Shown piece by piece: positions 13,332 to 20,819 of a DNA stretch of 20,819 nt. How positions within the stretch are numbered: the first letter of the stretch is position 1; every line of letters starts with the position of its first letter. A program made the translations under genes and the position numbers. The notes below the pieces were generated by a model, which saw nothing but the letters and a program-made list of their open reading frames with translations, was not told the origin of the DNA and did no database searches. The stretch is from positions 1-20,819 of the forward strand of contig JAYTVC010000038.1 in assembly GCA_043744215.1 (NCBI GenBank). The letters run 5' to 3'. Source of the stretch: JBEEJL01 sp043744215. GTDB lineage: Bacteria > Pseudomonadota > Gammaproteobacteria > Burkholderiales > JBEEJL01.

Positions 13332-14807
13332 ATGAACGCAGCCTTGCCATCAAGCCCCGCACCCGCAAGTCCATCCGGCAAAGACCGTTACAAAGCCGGT
13401 GTAATGTCGTACAAAAAAATGGGCTATTGGTTGCCCGATTATGTGCCGAAGGAAACGGACATCATCGCGCTGTTTCGCATTACCCCGCAGGACGGCGTAG
13501 ATGAAATCGAAGCGGCCGCTGCCGTCGCGGGTGAATCATCGACCGCAACTTGGACGGTGGTATGGACTGACCGTCTTACTGCGTGCGAAAAATATCGCGC
13601 AAAAGCGTATCGCGTGGACCCGGTGCCCAATGCACCGGGACAATTTTTTGCCTATATCGCCTACGATCTGGATTTGTTTGAAGAAGGCTCCATCGCCAAC
13701 CTAACCGCATCGATCATCGGCAATGTGTTCGGCTTCAAGCCACTCAAGGCTTTGCGGCTCGAAGACATGCGTATTCCTGTCGCATACTTGAAAACATTCC
13801 AGGGCCCGCCGACTGGTATTGTGGTTGAGCGCGAACGCCTCGACAAATACGGACGGCCGCTTCTTGGCGCGACGACCAAACCCAAACTTGGCCTATCGGG
13901 TAAAAATTATGGCCGCGTGGTGTACGAAGGGTTGAAAGGCGGCCTCGATTTTATGAAGGACGACGAAAACATTAACTCGCAGCCGTTCATGCATTGGCGT
14001 GATCGTTTTCTATTCGTGATGGAAGCAGTAAACCGCGCGCAAGCTGAGACGGGCGAAGTGAAAGGCCATTATCTCAACGTGACCGCAGGCACGATGGAAG
14101 CGATGTACGAGCGGGCAGAATTCGCCAAATCGCTCGGCTCGAATATTGTGATGATTGATCTGGTGATCGGCTGGACGGCGACGCAGTCAATGGCGAGCTG
14201 GGCGCGCAAAAACGACATGATTTTGCACATGCACCGCGCGGGTCACTCGACTTATACACGGCAAAAAAATCACGGCATTTCATTTCGCGTGATCGCCAAG
14301 TGGTTGCGCATGGCAGGCGTTGATCACCTGCACGCTGGCACCGCCGTCGGCAAACTCGAGGGAGACCCGGCCACGGTACAAGGTTTTTACAACGTGTGCC
14401 GCGAAACGCACAACCCCGTCGATTTATCGCGCGGCATTTTCTTCGAGCAACCCTGGGCCAGCTTGCGCAAAGTGATGCCGGTGGCATCGGGCGGTATTCA
14501 CGCCGGGCAAATGCACCAGTTGCTCGACTTGTTTGGCGACGACGTGGTGTTGCAATTCGGCGGCGGAACGATTGGACACCCTGGAGGCATTCAAGCGGGT
14601 GCGACCGCCAACCGCGTAGCCCTTGAAGCGATGGTGAAAGCGCGCAACGAAGGCAAAGACATCGCCAACGAAGGGCCTGAGATTTTGGCCAACGCAGCGA
14701 AATCCTGCGGGCCGTTGAAGCAAGCACTCGATGTGTGGAAAGACGTGAGCTTCAACTACGCCTCGACCGACACACCCGACTTCGCCGTGACACCCACTGC
14801 CGCTTAA
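13332..14807 (+). CDS. cbbL: RuBisCO large subunit, red-type form IC
   Basis: 491 residues from the ATG at 13332, preceded by AGGAGAAAATC; an upstream in-frame ATG at 13287 lacks such a site. The sequence is a complete form I large subunit of the red-like IC type: KDRYKAGVMSYKKMGYW at the start, DGVDEIEAAAAVAGESSTAT, the active-site segment GATTKPKLGLSGKNYGR, the carbamylated-lysine motif GLDFMKDDENINSQ (K, D, E for Mg), HMHRAGHSTYTR, loop-6 lysine in GTAVGKLEGD, and PVASGGIHAGQ / GGGTIGHPGG for phosphate binding. It carboxylates ribulose-1,5-bisphosphate in the CBB cycle as an L8S8 enzyme with CbbS, encoded 10 bases downstream. All key residues are present, so it should be active. The N-terminal ~15 residues (rich in Ala, Pro, Ser) are variable in the family. 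Confidence 0.97.
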   Translation: MNAALPSSPAPASPSGKDRYKAGVMSYKKMGYWLPDYVPKETDIIALFRITPQDGVDEIEAAAAVAGESSTATWTVVWTDRLTACEKYRAKAYRVDPVPNAPGQFFAYIAYDLDLFEEGSIANLTASIIGNVFGFKPLKALRLEDMRIPVAYLKTFQGPPTGIVVERERLDKYGRPLLGATTKPKLGLSGKNYGRVVYEGLKGGLDFMKDDENINSQPFMHWRDRFLFVMEAVNRAQAETGEVKGHYLNVTAGTMEAMYERAEFAKSLGSNIVMIDLVIGWTATQSMASWARKNDMILHMHRAGHSTYTRQKNHGISFRVIAKWLRMAGVDHLHAGTAVGKLEGDPATVQGFYNVCRETHNPVDLSRGIFFEQPWASLRKVMPVASGGIHAGQMHQLLDLFGDDVVLQFGGGTIGHPGGIQAGATANRVALEAMVKARNEGKDIANEGPEILANAAKSCGPLKQALDVWKDVSFNYASTDTPDFAVTPTAA

Positions 14808-14817
14808 GGAGCCCAAC

Positions 14818-15237
14818 ATGAAAATCACCCAAGGCACTTTTTCGTTTTTGCCGGAACTGACCGACGCCGAGATCAAGGCGCAGATTCAATACGCGCTCGA
14901 TCAAGGTTGCGCGCTCTCGGTCGAATACACCGACGACCCGCATCCGCGCAATGTGTATTGGGAAATGTGGGGCAACCCGATGTTTGATATCAAGGATGCC
15001 ACCGGTGTGATGCTGGAAGTGACCGCCTGCCGCAAAGCGCGTGGAAACGATTACATCAAAGTGAATGCTTTCGATTCGAGCCACGGTTATGAAACCATGC
15101 GCTTATCTTTTATTGTGAATCGGCCAAAGGAAGAACCGGGTTTCCGTTTAGTGCGGCAGGAAAGCGACGGGCGCAGGATGCGTTACACGACGCAAAGTTA
15201 TGCGGTGGTGGATAAGCCGTCAGGGAACAGGTATTAA
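14818..15237 (+). CDS. cbbS: RuBisCO small subunit, red-type form IC
   Basis: 139 residues with AGGAG about 7 bases before the ATG, 10 bases after cbbL. It starts MKITQGTFSFLPELTDAEIK, typical of red-type small subunits, and contains YTDDPHPRNVYWEMWGNPMF. It keeps the extended C-terminus (from about FIVNRPKEEPGFRLVRQESD), which forms the beta-hairpin unique to red-type form I enzymes in the central solvent channel. It assembles with CbbL into L8S8. The stop codon is immediately continued by an A+T-rich spacer element (15235-15262) before cbbX. Length is normal; no abnormality seen. Confidence 0.96.
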   Translation: MKITQGTFSFLPELTDAEIKAQIQYALDQGCALSVEYTDDPHPRNVYWEMWGNPMFDIKDATGVMLEVTACRKARGNDYIKVNAFDSSHGYETMRLSFIVNRPKEEPGFRLVRQESDGRRMRYTTQSYAVVDKPSGNRY

Positions 15238-15262
15238 CTATTTGATTATATTGAATATTTTT
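15235..15262 (+). repeat. A+T-rich spacer motif, copy 3
   Basis: TAACTATTTGATTATATTGA and a T-rich continuation, starting with the cbbS stop codon itself and filling the whole cbbS-cbbX spacer. It replaces the place where a ribosome site for cbbX would be expected. Confidence 0.6.
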
Positions 15263-15264
15263 AT

Positions 15265-16188
15265 ATGAATAAACCTGCGGAACCCGCCAATAAATTATCA
15301 CCCGAACAGACGGACTCTGTCAGTCTCGCAGAAATTTATCGCGAGTCGGATGTTGAACCCTTACTCGCGCAACTGGATCGTGAACTCATTGGTTTACTGC
15401 CGGTGAAAACACGCATTCGCGAAATTGCCGCGTTTCTGTTGGTGGAAAAAGCGCGTGCGCAATTTGGTTTTTCTTCTGGCGCGCCGTCGTTGCACATGAG
15501 TTTCACCGGCAATCCGGGCACGGGCAAAACTACCGTCGCCATGCGCATGGCGGAAATTTTGCATCGGCTGGGTTATGTGCGCAAAGGGCATCTGGTCGCG
15601 GTGACGCGCGATGATCTGGTGGGCCAATACATCGGCCACACGGCGCCGAAGACCAAAGAAATTTTGAAAAAAGCCATGGGCGGTGTGCTGTTTATCGACG
15701 AAGCTTATTATTTGTATCGGCCGGAAAATGAGCGCGATTACGGTCAGGAAGCAATCGAAATTTTATTACAGGTGATGGAAAACCAGCGCGACGATTTGGT
15801 GGTCATTCTCGCCGGTTACAAAGATCGCATGGATAATTTTTTTCGCAGCAATCCTGGCATGTCGTCGCGCATTGCCCACCACATCGATTTTCCCGATTAC
15901 AATGTGGACGAGCTGTATCAAATCGCCGCGCTGATGTTGAACAGCATGAACTATCAGTTAAGCCCATCGGCAAAGGCGGTGCTGCGCGAATATATTGTAT
16001 TGCGCATGCAGCAGCCGCACTTCGCCAACGCGCGCTCCATGCGCAACGCGCTGGATCGCGCGCGCTTGCGGGCGGCGAACCGTTTGTTCGCGGGCATGGA
16101 CAAACGAGTGAGTAAGCAAGCGTTGATGACGATCGAGGCGGAAGATTTGCGGGCGAGCCGGGTGTTTTCTGATAAGGGAGTGAAGTAA
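15265..16188 (+). CDS. cbbX: CbbX, red-type RuBisCO activase (AAA+)
   Basis: 307 residues. The AAA+ core shows Walker A GNPGTGKT (residues 82-89), a pore-loop region LVGQYIGHTAPKTKEIL, Walker B GGVLFIDEAYYL, and sensor/arginine elements in SNPGMSSRIAHHIDFPDY. CbbX threads the C-terminus of red-type CbbL to release inhibitory sugar phosphates, using ATP and stimulated by RuBP (known of the family); its presence matches the red-type RuBisCO upstream. The start ATG follows an A+T-rich spacer with no obvious ribosome site, which is unusual for this operon; translation may be weak or depend on unfolding of the spacer. Downstream lies a 383-base stretch of palindromic repeats before cbbF. Confidence 0.95.
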   Translation: MNKPAEPANKLSPEQTDSVSLAEIYRESDVEPLLAQLDRELIGLLPVKTRIREIAAFLLVEKARAQFGFSSGAPSLHMSFTGNPGTGKTTVAMRMAEILHRLGYVRKGHLVAVTRDDLVGQYIGHTAPKTKEILKKAMGGVLFIDEAYYLYRPENERDYGQEAIEILLQVMENQRDDLVVILAGYKDRMDNFFRSNPGMSSRIAHHIDFPDYNVDELYQIAALMLNSMNYQLSPSAKAVLREYIVLRMQQPHFANARSMRNALDRARLRAANRLFAGMDKRVSKQALMTIEAEDLRASRVFSDKGVK

Positions 16189-16195
16189 GTTTGAA

Positions 16196-16550
16196 ATTTA
16201 ATCTGTCAGGTAGCCTATCGGCAACCTGACCTACGCCAGATTCAAGGCGGGGACCCAAAACGTAGGTCAGGTTGCGGCGCGTTTTTTGCGCCGTTACCTG
16301 ACAAAAAATTAAATCTGTCAGGTAGCCTATCGGCAACCTGACCTACGCGAGATTCTGTGGAAGGTTTAACGTAGGTCGGCAATCCCTTGCCGACGTAAAA
16401 GTTTGGTAGAAAGTAGGTCAGGTTGCGGCGCGTTTTTCGCCGTTACCTGACAAGAAATTAAATAGGTCAGGTAGCCTATCGGCAACCTGACCTGCGCGAG
16501 ATTCTGTGAAAGGTTTAACGTAGGTCGGCAATTCCTTGCCGACGTAAAAG
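16196..16550. repeat. Tandem array of palindromic repeats between cbbX and cbbF
   Basis: This gene-free 383-base spacer (16189-16571) holds three kinds of palindrome. R1, TCAGGTAGCCTATCGGCAAC plus CTGACC, occurs at 16206, 16318 and 16467. R2, GTAGGTCAGGTTGCGGCGCG with a T-rich loop and GCCGTTACCTGAC, occurs at 16262 and 16413. R3, GTCGGCAATCCCTTGCCGAC and its variant with ATTCC, occurs at 16374 and 16523. The order R1-R2-R1-R3-R2-R1-R3 shows a unit of about 150 bases (R2-R1-R3) duplicated in tandem after a partial first copy. The linkers (GAGATTCTGTG, AAGGTTTAAC) are also repeated. They resemble REP/BIME-type intergenic palindromes. No ORF of note lies inside. Confidence 0.92.
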
Positions 16551-16571
16551 TAACAAAATCAGGAACAGCAA

Positions 16572-17648
16572 ATGCAAAGCGGCCGCACCAATGTCAACAA
16601 ATTCATTACTGAGCAACTGCGGCGCAACCCTGCGCTGGGTAGCGACTTCGGGTTGCTGGTGAGCGACATCGTGCGTTCGTGCAAAGCGATTTCGCAGGCG
16701 GTGGCGAAAGGCGCGTTGGCCGGTGTTTTGGGCAATGCCGACAGCGAAAACGTGCAAGGCGAAACGCAAAAGAAGCTCGACATCATCGCCAACGAGGCCG
16801 TCATCCGACATTGCGAGTGGGGTGGGCATTTGGCCGGCATGGCATCAGAAGAATTGGATGCGCCCTATCAGATTCCCGATGAATATCCGCGCGGACGTTA
16901 TTTGCTGGTGTTCGACCCCCTCGACGGTTCTTCCAATACCGAATTGAATGTATCCATTGGCAGTATTTTTTCCGTGTTGCGCGCGCCGGCAAATATTACG
17001 CAACCCACAGCGGAAGATTTTTTGCAGCCCGGCACGCAACAGGTGTTTGCCGGTTACGCGCTCTATGGCCCTGCGACCATGCTGGTGTTGACGGCGGGTA
17101 CGGGCGTGCACGGATTCACACTCGATCGCGAGCTGGGCGAGTTTCTGCTCACCCATCCCGATTTGCAAGTGCCAGTCAACACCAACGAGTTCGCCATCAA
17201 CGCATCCAACGAACGGTTTTGGGAAGCGCCGGTGAAACGTTATGTGGACGAATGTCTCGCTGGCAAAACCGGACCGCGTGGCGAAGATTTCAACATGCGC
17301 TGGATCGCGTCGATGGTCGCGGAAGTGCATCGCATCCTGATGCGCGGCGGCGTGTTCATGTACCCGAAAGATTCTAAAGACGCGAGCAAAGCGGGCCGCT
17401 TACGTTTGATGTACGAAGCGAATCCAATGGCGATGATTATCGAACAAGCGGGTGGCGCGGCGACGACGGGCTACGAGCGTATGCTCGACGTGAAACCGGA
17501 ATCGTTGCATCAACGCGTGCCCGTCATTTTGGGTTCGCGCAACGAAGTGGAACGCATCGTGCGTTACCATGTTGAACATGCCGATGGCACCGATCAAGCA
17601 TTCAGTTCGCCGTTATTCAATACGCGTTCGCTATTCATGACACAGTAA
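16572..17648 (+). CDS. cbbF: Fructose-1,6-bisphosphatase class I
   Basis: 358 residues, the usual length of class I FBPases in cbb operons. AGGAAC lies 7 bases before the ATG. The signature metal-binding loop is present in RYLLVFDPLDGSSNTELNVS, with the upstream acidic residues in MASEELDAPY. Further conserved segments are MRWIASMVAEVHRILMRGGV, FMYPKDSKDASKAGRLRLMY and EANPMAMIIEQAGGAATTGY, the last near the substrate site. It dephosphorylates fructose-1,6-bisphosphate (and in some bacteria sedoheptulose-1,7-bisphosphate) in the CBB regeneration phase and in gluconeogenesis. It is followed 38 bases later by cbbP, and preceded by the repeat array that may separate its expression from cbbLSX. 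Confidence 0.95.
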   Translation: MQSGRTNVNKFITEQLRRNPALGSDFGLLVSDIVRSCKAISQAVAKGALAGVLGNADSENVQGETQKKLDIIANEAVIRHCEWGGHLAGMASEELDAPYQIPDEYPRGRYLLVFDPLDGSSNTELNVSIGSIFSVLRAPANITQPTAEDFLQPGTQQVFAGYALYGPATMLVLTAGTGVHGFTLDRELGEFLLTHPDLQVPVNTNEFAINASNERFWEAPVKRYVDECLAGKTGPRGEDFNMRWIASMVAEVHRILMRGGVFMYPKDSKDASKAGRLRLMYEANPMAMIIEQAGGAATTGYERMLDVKPESLHQRVPVILGSRNEVERIVRYHVEHADGTDQAFSSPLFNTRSLFMTQ

Positions 17649-17686
17649 AATACTATTTATAATCAAATACTTATAAAGAGAATAAT

Positions 17687-18562
17687 ATGTCGATCAAGCA
17701 TCCTGTCATCGCCATCACCGGCTCATCCGGCGCAGGCACCACGTCGGTGACGCGCACGTTTCAACATATTTTCCGTCGCGAAAAAATCAACGCAGGCATT
17801 ATCGAAGGCGATTCATTTCATCGTTTCAACCGCGCCGAAATGAAAGTCAAAATGGCCGACGAGTTAAAAGCGGGCAACCAGAATTTCAGCCACTTCGGGC
17901 CTGAAGCGAATTTATTTGAGGAATTGGAAACGCTGTTCAAAACCTACGGCGAAACGGGCCGAGGCAACGCGCGAAAATATTTGCACAACGCCACTGAGGC
18001 CGCGCCCTACAAACAGGAACCCGGCACGTTTACGCCATGGGAGGATTTGCCGGCGAATACCGACCTGCTATTTTATGAAGGCCTGCACGGCGCGATAAAA
18101 ACGGACGCGGTCAATGTCAGCCAGCACTCCGACCTGCGCGTGGGCGTCGTGCCGATTATCAATCTGGAATGGATTCAAAAATTATTGCGCGACAAGACCG
18201 ACCGCGGCTATTCCACCGAAGCGGTGACCGATACAATTTTGCGCCGCATGCCCGATTATGTGCATTACATCACGCCGCAATTTTCGCAAACCCACATCAA
18301 CTTTCAACGCGTGCCGACGGTGGATACATCGAACCCTTTTTCCGCCCGCTATATCCCGACCGCGGACGAAAGTTTTGTCGTGATCCGCTTCGCCAACCCG
18401 AAAGGCATCGACTTTCCCTACTTGTTATCGATGCTGCATGATTCATTCATGTCACGGCCGAATATTATTGTCGTGCCCGGCGGCAAGATGGAAATCGCCA
18501 TGCAATTGATTTTTACGCCAATGATTTTGCAAATGATTGACAAGAAAAAACGCGCGGGTTGA
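17687..18562 (+). CDS. cbbP: Phosphoribulokinase, proteobacterial type
   Basis: 291 residues, the size of the short octameric proteobacterial phosphoribulokinase. The N-terminus has a P-loop variant, ITGSSGAGTTSVTRTFQHIF, typical of this family, followed by IIEGDSFHRFNRAEMKVKMA. TDLLFYEGLHGAIKTDAVNV contains the Walker-B-like acidic residue. It phosphorylates ribulose-5-phosphate to RuBP, the step unique to the CBB cycle. The last enzyme of this cbb run, it ends 6 bases from the convergent sugar kinase gene with no visible terminator hairpin between. The spacer after cbbF is A+T-rich with GAGA as a weak ribosome site about 6 bases before the ATG. Confidence 0.96.
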   Translation: MSIKHPVIAITGSSGAGTTSVTRTFQHIFRREKINAGIIEGDSFHRFNRAEMKVKMADELKAGNQNFSHFGPEANLFEELETLFKTYGETGRGNARKYLHNATEAAPYKQEPGTFTPWEDLPANTDLLFYEGLHGAIKTDAVNVSQHSDLRVGVVPIINLEWIQKLLRDKTDRGYSTEAVTDTILRRMPDYVHYITPQFSQTHINFQRVPTVDTSNPFSARYIPTADESFVVIRFANPKGIDFPYLLSMLHDSFMSRPNIIVVPGGKMEIAMQLIFTPMILQMIDKKKRAG

Positions 18563-18568
18563 TGCGCC

Positions 18569-19513
18569 TTACCAGGTTTTGCTGAACGCTTGCGTTTGCT
18601 CCCACGTCGCCGGGTCGCAGCCGGCGCGCATGATGTTGAGGCTTGCAGCGGAGACGGCGTGGCGCAATGCCGCTTGCAGGAATTTTTCGTCGCATTGCTG
18701 TAGCGCGTGCAGATTCAATTTATTCGCGCGCGACAGATAAGCGATTAAGCCCGCGTGGAAGCAATCCCCTGCTCCCACGGTATCGATGAGTTGCAAATTG
18801 GTCGGCACGGCAGACTCGACGGTTTGCGCGCGCGTCAGCAGCGCAGCGCCACGGGCACCCAGTGTGAGCGCGACCAGTTGCACACCGGAATGATGGAACA
18901 AGGATTTTGCAGCCGCATGAAAATCGGTTTGATGAAGTCCGAGATGCTGTAAATCCTCATCACTGGCTTTGACTATATGGGCGTGGCGCAAAGCGCGTTG
19001 CACGCCGTGCACGTAGGCATCCACATCATCGACAGCGATGGGCCGCATATTGGCATCAACGGAAACCAGTGCATCTCGTGATCTGACGGCATCCAGCACG
19101 GCGATGACTTTATCCACGTCCTGCGGAATCAACGCCAGCGTACCGGTGTGCAGCAGCGATAAATTTGCGGGAAGCGATGCGATAATTTTATTCACGCTGA
19201 AATCGCGGTCGGCCACTTGATCGTGATGAAAGGCGTAGGTGGGTTTGCCGTGCTCGTCGAGTGAAACAATCGCCAGCGCGGTTGGTTTGGCGCTGGTAAA
19301 ATCGGCCGCCATCGCCACGCCATTGATGCGTAATTGTTGCACGAACTGTTGGCCGAAATGATCTTGCGACAGCGGGTTCAAATAAGTTGTCGCGACTCCC
19401 TGCCGCGCAGTGCCGATAGAAAAATTATACGGCCCGCCTCCCAAACATGCTTTGTAGTGGCCGTCTGCCTGCTGGATCATATCGACCAGCGCTTCGCCCA
19501 ATGTGGCAATCAT
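18569..19513 (-). CDS. PfkB-family sugar kinase, probable fructokinase
   Basis: 314 residues of the ribokinase/PfkB family. The N-terminal GEALVDMI and GGGPYNFSIGTARQGV are fructokinase-like; LVSVDANMRP is the mid-protein motif, and LIDTVGAGDCFHAGLIAYLS is the second PfkB signature with the catalytic Asp in GAGD and the anion hole. The likely reaction is ATP-dependent phosphorylation of fructose to fructose-6-phosphate, although other sugars cannot be excluded. Its ATG overlaps the glucokinase stop (ATGA, 19510-19513), so the two kinases are translationally coupled. With the upstream MFS transporter they form a sugar uptake and activation set. The 3' end converges on cbbP with 6 bases between. 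Confidence 0.85.
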   Translation of the reverse strand: MIATLGEALVDMIQQADGHYKACLGGGPYNFSIGTARQGVATTYLNPLSQDHFGQQFVQQLRINGVAMAADFTSAKPTALAIVSLDEHGKPTYAFHHDQVADRDFSVNKIIASLPANLSLLHTGTLALIPQDVDKVIAVLDAVRSRDALVSVDANMRPIAVDDVDAYVHGVQRALRHAHIVKASDEDLQHLGLHQTDFHAAAKSLFHHSGVQLVALTLGARGAALLTRAQTVESAVPTNLQLIDTVGAGDCFHAGLIAYLSRANKLNLHALQQCDEKFLQAALRHAVSAASLNIMRAGCDPATWEQTQAFSKTW

Positions 19514-20490
19514 GTTGGCGCGCTTTCACTATCCAGCGCCGTTGCCGCCCCAAGCAAGGCGGGCGCTGCCGCGTGAATAATGTGGGTGGGAATGGCGGAT
19601 AAATAAGTATGGTAGCGGCCTTTGCTTTCAAAGCGCTCGCGGAATTTCGAGTGTGCGAAATAATCGCCCAGCTGCGGCACGATGCCGCCGCCCACATACA
19701 CGCCGCCGCGTGCGCCGAATATGAGCGCGAGATTGCCGGCGAAGGAGCCGAGCATGGCGCAGAAAATTTCCAGCGCTTCGACGCAATGTTTGTCGCCGCC
19801 GTGCATGCCTTCACGCGTAATGAATTCGGACTTGAACGCTTCGGGCTCGTTGCCGGAAAGCGATGCGACTGCGTTGTAAATATTCACCAAGCCCATGCCG
19901 GACAATAATCGCTCAGCGGAGACATGTTCGTATTGGCGGCGCGTGAACGCAATGATGGCTTCTTCGCGTTCGTTGGCCGCGCACATGGATGCGTGTCCGC
20001 CTTCGCCGGGAATGGCGATCCATTTATTATCGGCACGCAACAAACCCGCGACGCCCAAACCGGTGCCCGGACCCAATAATGCGATGGGTGCATTTTGAAC
20101 GGATGCGCCGCCGCCGACTTTTTTCAATTCCGTTTCGGGTATCAACGGCAGCGAAAGTGCCAGCGCTTCAAAATCGTTGAGCACATGCAATTGATTTAGT
20201 CCGAGTTCCTGGCGTACTGCCTCTATGGAAAACTGCCAGGGGCAGTTGGTCATTTTTATCCAATCGCCCGTTACCGGCGTGGCGACGGCGATGGCGGCTT
20301 CTGTTATGCCGGTGATTTTCTCGTCACGAAAATAAGCGCTAAGTGCGGAAGCCAAAGTCGGATGATCTGCCGTGCGCACGGTTTTTTGTTTTGAAATTTG
20401 ATGCGCGGCACCGTTGGCGATGGCAAAGCGCGCATTGGTGCCGCCGATGTCGGCGACCAGGCGCGGGCTTTGTTGTTTGGTGTGATCCAT
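19510..20490 (-). CDS. glk: Glucokinase (Glk family)
   Basis: 326 residues of the bacterial Glk type (not the ROK type: no CXCGXXGC-like zinc motif). The ATP-phosphate motif LVADIGGTNARFAIANG is at residues 11-27, the catalytic Asp region is LHVLNDFEALALSLP, and the ligand-binding segment is ALLGPGTGLGVAGLL, followed by the glucose-binding GEGGHASM. A later GARGGVYVGGGIVPQLGDYF fits the family. It makes glucose-6-phosphate from glucose and ATP. It lies between a transporter gene and a PfkB kinase, all on the minus strand, 72 bases after the transporter stop. The ATG at 20488-20490 is close to the usual N-terminus; a GGAG element is about 15 bases upstream, rather far. Confidence 0.92.
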   Translation of the reverse strand: MDHTKQQSPRLVADIGGTNARFAIANGAAHQISKQKTVRTADHPTLASALSAYFRDEKITGITEAAIAVATPVTGDWIKMTNCPWQFSIEAVRQELGLNQLHVLNDFEALALSLPLIPETELKKVGGGASVQNAPIALLGPGTGLGVAGLLRADNKWIAIPGEGGHASMCAANEREEAIIAFTRRQYEHVSAERLLSGMGLVNIYNAVASLSGNEPEAFKSEFITREGMHGGDKHCVEALEIFCAMLGSFAGNLALIFGARGGVYVGGGIVPQLGDYFAHSKFRERFESKGRYHTYLSAIPTHIIHAAAPALLGAATALDSESAPT

Positions 20491-20529
20491 CGGCTAAACC
20501 TGTTGAATCGGAGAAAACATAGATAATAC

Positions 20530-20555
20530 GCCGCGCCTTCTCTACGCGGCGCGGC
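20530..20555 (-). other. GC-rich hairpin after the MFS transporter gene
   Basis: GCCGCGCC (20530-20537) is the exact reverse complement of GGCGCGGC (20548-20555), giving an 8-bp stem with a 10-base loop directly downstream of the transporter stop (minus-strand direction). No run of U residues follows, so it is not a standard intrinsic terminator; it may stabilise the transporter message or reduce read-through into glk. Confidence 0.55.
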
Positions 20556-20562
20556 TATGAAG

Positions 20563-20819
20563 CTAGGTCGGAGCCGGTGCCGGCTGTTTGCTGTTTGCCC
20601 GTACAAACAACATCGAGACAGCCGCGCAAAGTAACAATATACCCGCCAGGCGGATGACATTTTCCGGATTATTATTGAGCACGGTTTTATAAAGTGTCGG
20701 CAAAGTAAATGACTGGATGATCATCGGTATCACGATGAACATATTAAATATGCCCATATATACGCCGACGCGCTCTTTGGGAATGGAGCCTGCCAGCATC
20801 ACATACGGATTGCCCATGA
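20563..20819 (-). CDS. MFS sugar transporter (C-terminal part only, 5' end outside window)
   Basis: The final ~85 residues of a membrane transporter, continuing past the right edge; the methionine at 20815-20817 is internal. The segment MGNPYVMLAGSIPKERVGVY followed by MGIFNMFIVIPMIIQSF is characteristic of the MFS branch that includes SLC45-like and maltose/glucoside transporters of proteobacteria. Two hydrophobic helices are visible (around FNMFIVIPMIIQSFTLP and IRLAGILLLCAAVSMLFV), ending in a short cytoplasmic tail rich in Pro and Ala. It probably imports a sugar or disaccharide that glucokinase and the PfkB kinase then phosphorylate. Substrate cannot be told from this fragment. Confidence 0.82.
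   Translation of the reverse strand, partial: MGNPYVMLAGSIPKERVGVYMGIFNMFIVIPMIIQSFTLPTLYKTVLNNNPENVIRLAGILLLCAAVSMLFVRANSKQPAPAPT

Noticed and set aside
14074..14727. 217-residue minus-strand ORF opposite cbbL
   Set aside because: A codon-bias shadow: very Arg/Ser/Cys-rich, no family resemblance, lies wholly within a conserved gene.
16262..16302. R2 palindrome with its T-run as a rho-independent terminator
   Set aside because: The T-run is in the loop, not after the stem, and the same structure is repeated as part of an array.

Overview
The window looks like part of a proteobacterial chromosome (beta or gamma; my inference from family-level resemblance) from an organism equipped for methanol or other quinoprotein-dependent oxidation together with CO2 fixation by the Calvin-Benson-Bassham cycle. 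No rRNA, tRNA or CRISPR is visible. Coding density is high except in a disturbed accessory patch at about 8.3-10.05 kb and a repeat-filled spacer at 16.19-16.57 kb.

Layout. (1) 1-4265, minus strand: mxaR-mxaS-mxaA-mxaC-mxaK, a tightly overlapped run of methanol dehydrogenase maturation genes, with mxaK cut by the window edge. mxaFJGI, which normally precede mxaR, are not here; mxaR is the first gene and is divergent from the next block. (2) 4502-8294, plus strand: a metallo-beta-lactamase (MBL) fold hydrolase, a fused SoxY-SoxZ-like carrier with a conserved cysteine, a Tat-exported SoxC-like molybdoenzyme and a monohaem lipoprotein cytochrome c. At 10502-11437 lies a second MBL-fold protein, divergent from a small secreted four-cysteine protein. 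These match the 'quinoprotein relay system' families known beside PQQ dehydrogenases. (3) 8303-10036: three directly oriented copies of a ~91-bp element with ~27-nt inverted-repeat ends. Between them sit the C-terminal stub of a polymorphic nuclease toxin with its YezG-like immunity gene, and a frameshifted RusA-like endonuclease gene. (4) 11569-12267: folB, then a 5'-truncated ParE/RelE-type toxin remnant.

(5) 12275-18562: a complete CBB block. cbbR diverges from cbbL-cbbS (red-type form IC RuBisCO)-cbbX (red-type activase), followed by ~380 bp of tandem palindromic repeats, then cbbF (fructose-1,6-bisphosphatase) and cbbP (phosphoribulokinase). (6) 18569-20819, minus strand: a sugar-transporter-like MFS gene (3' part only), glucokinase and a PfkB-family fructokinase-like kinase, converging on cbbP.

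How it works together (inference): periplasmic quinoprotein oxidation supplies electrons, the SoxYZ-like/SoxC/cytochrome set may form a periplasmic sulfur or thiol relay linked to it, and cbb genes allow autotrophic assimilation of the CO2 produced. The sugar kinases and transporter suggest some sugar use. The most unusual features are the repeat-punctuated accessory patch, the second MBL protein with altered metal ligands, and the palindrome array between cbbX and cbbF.
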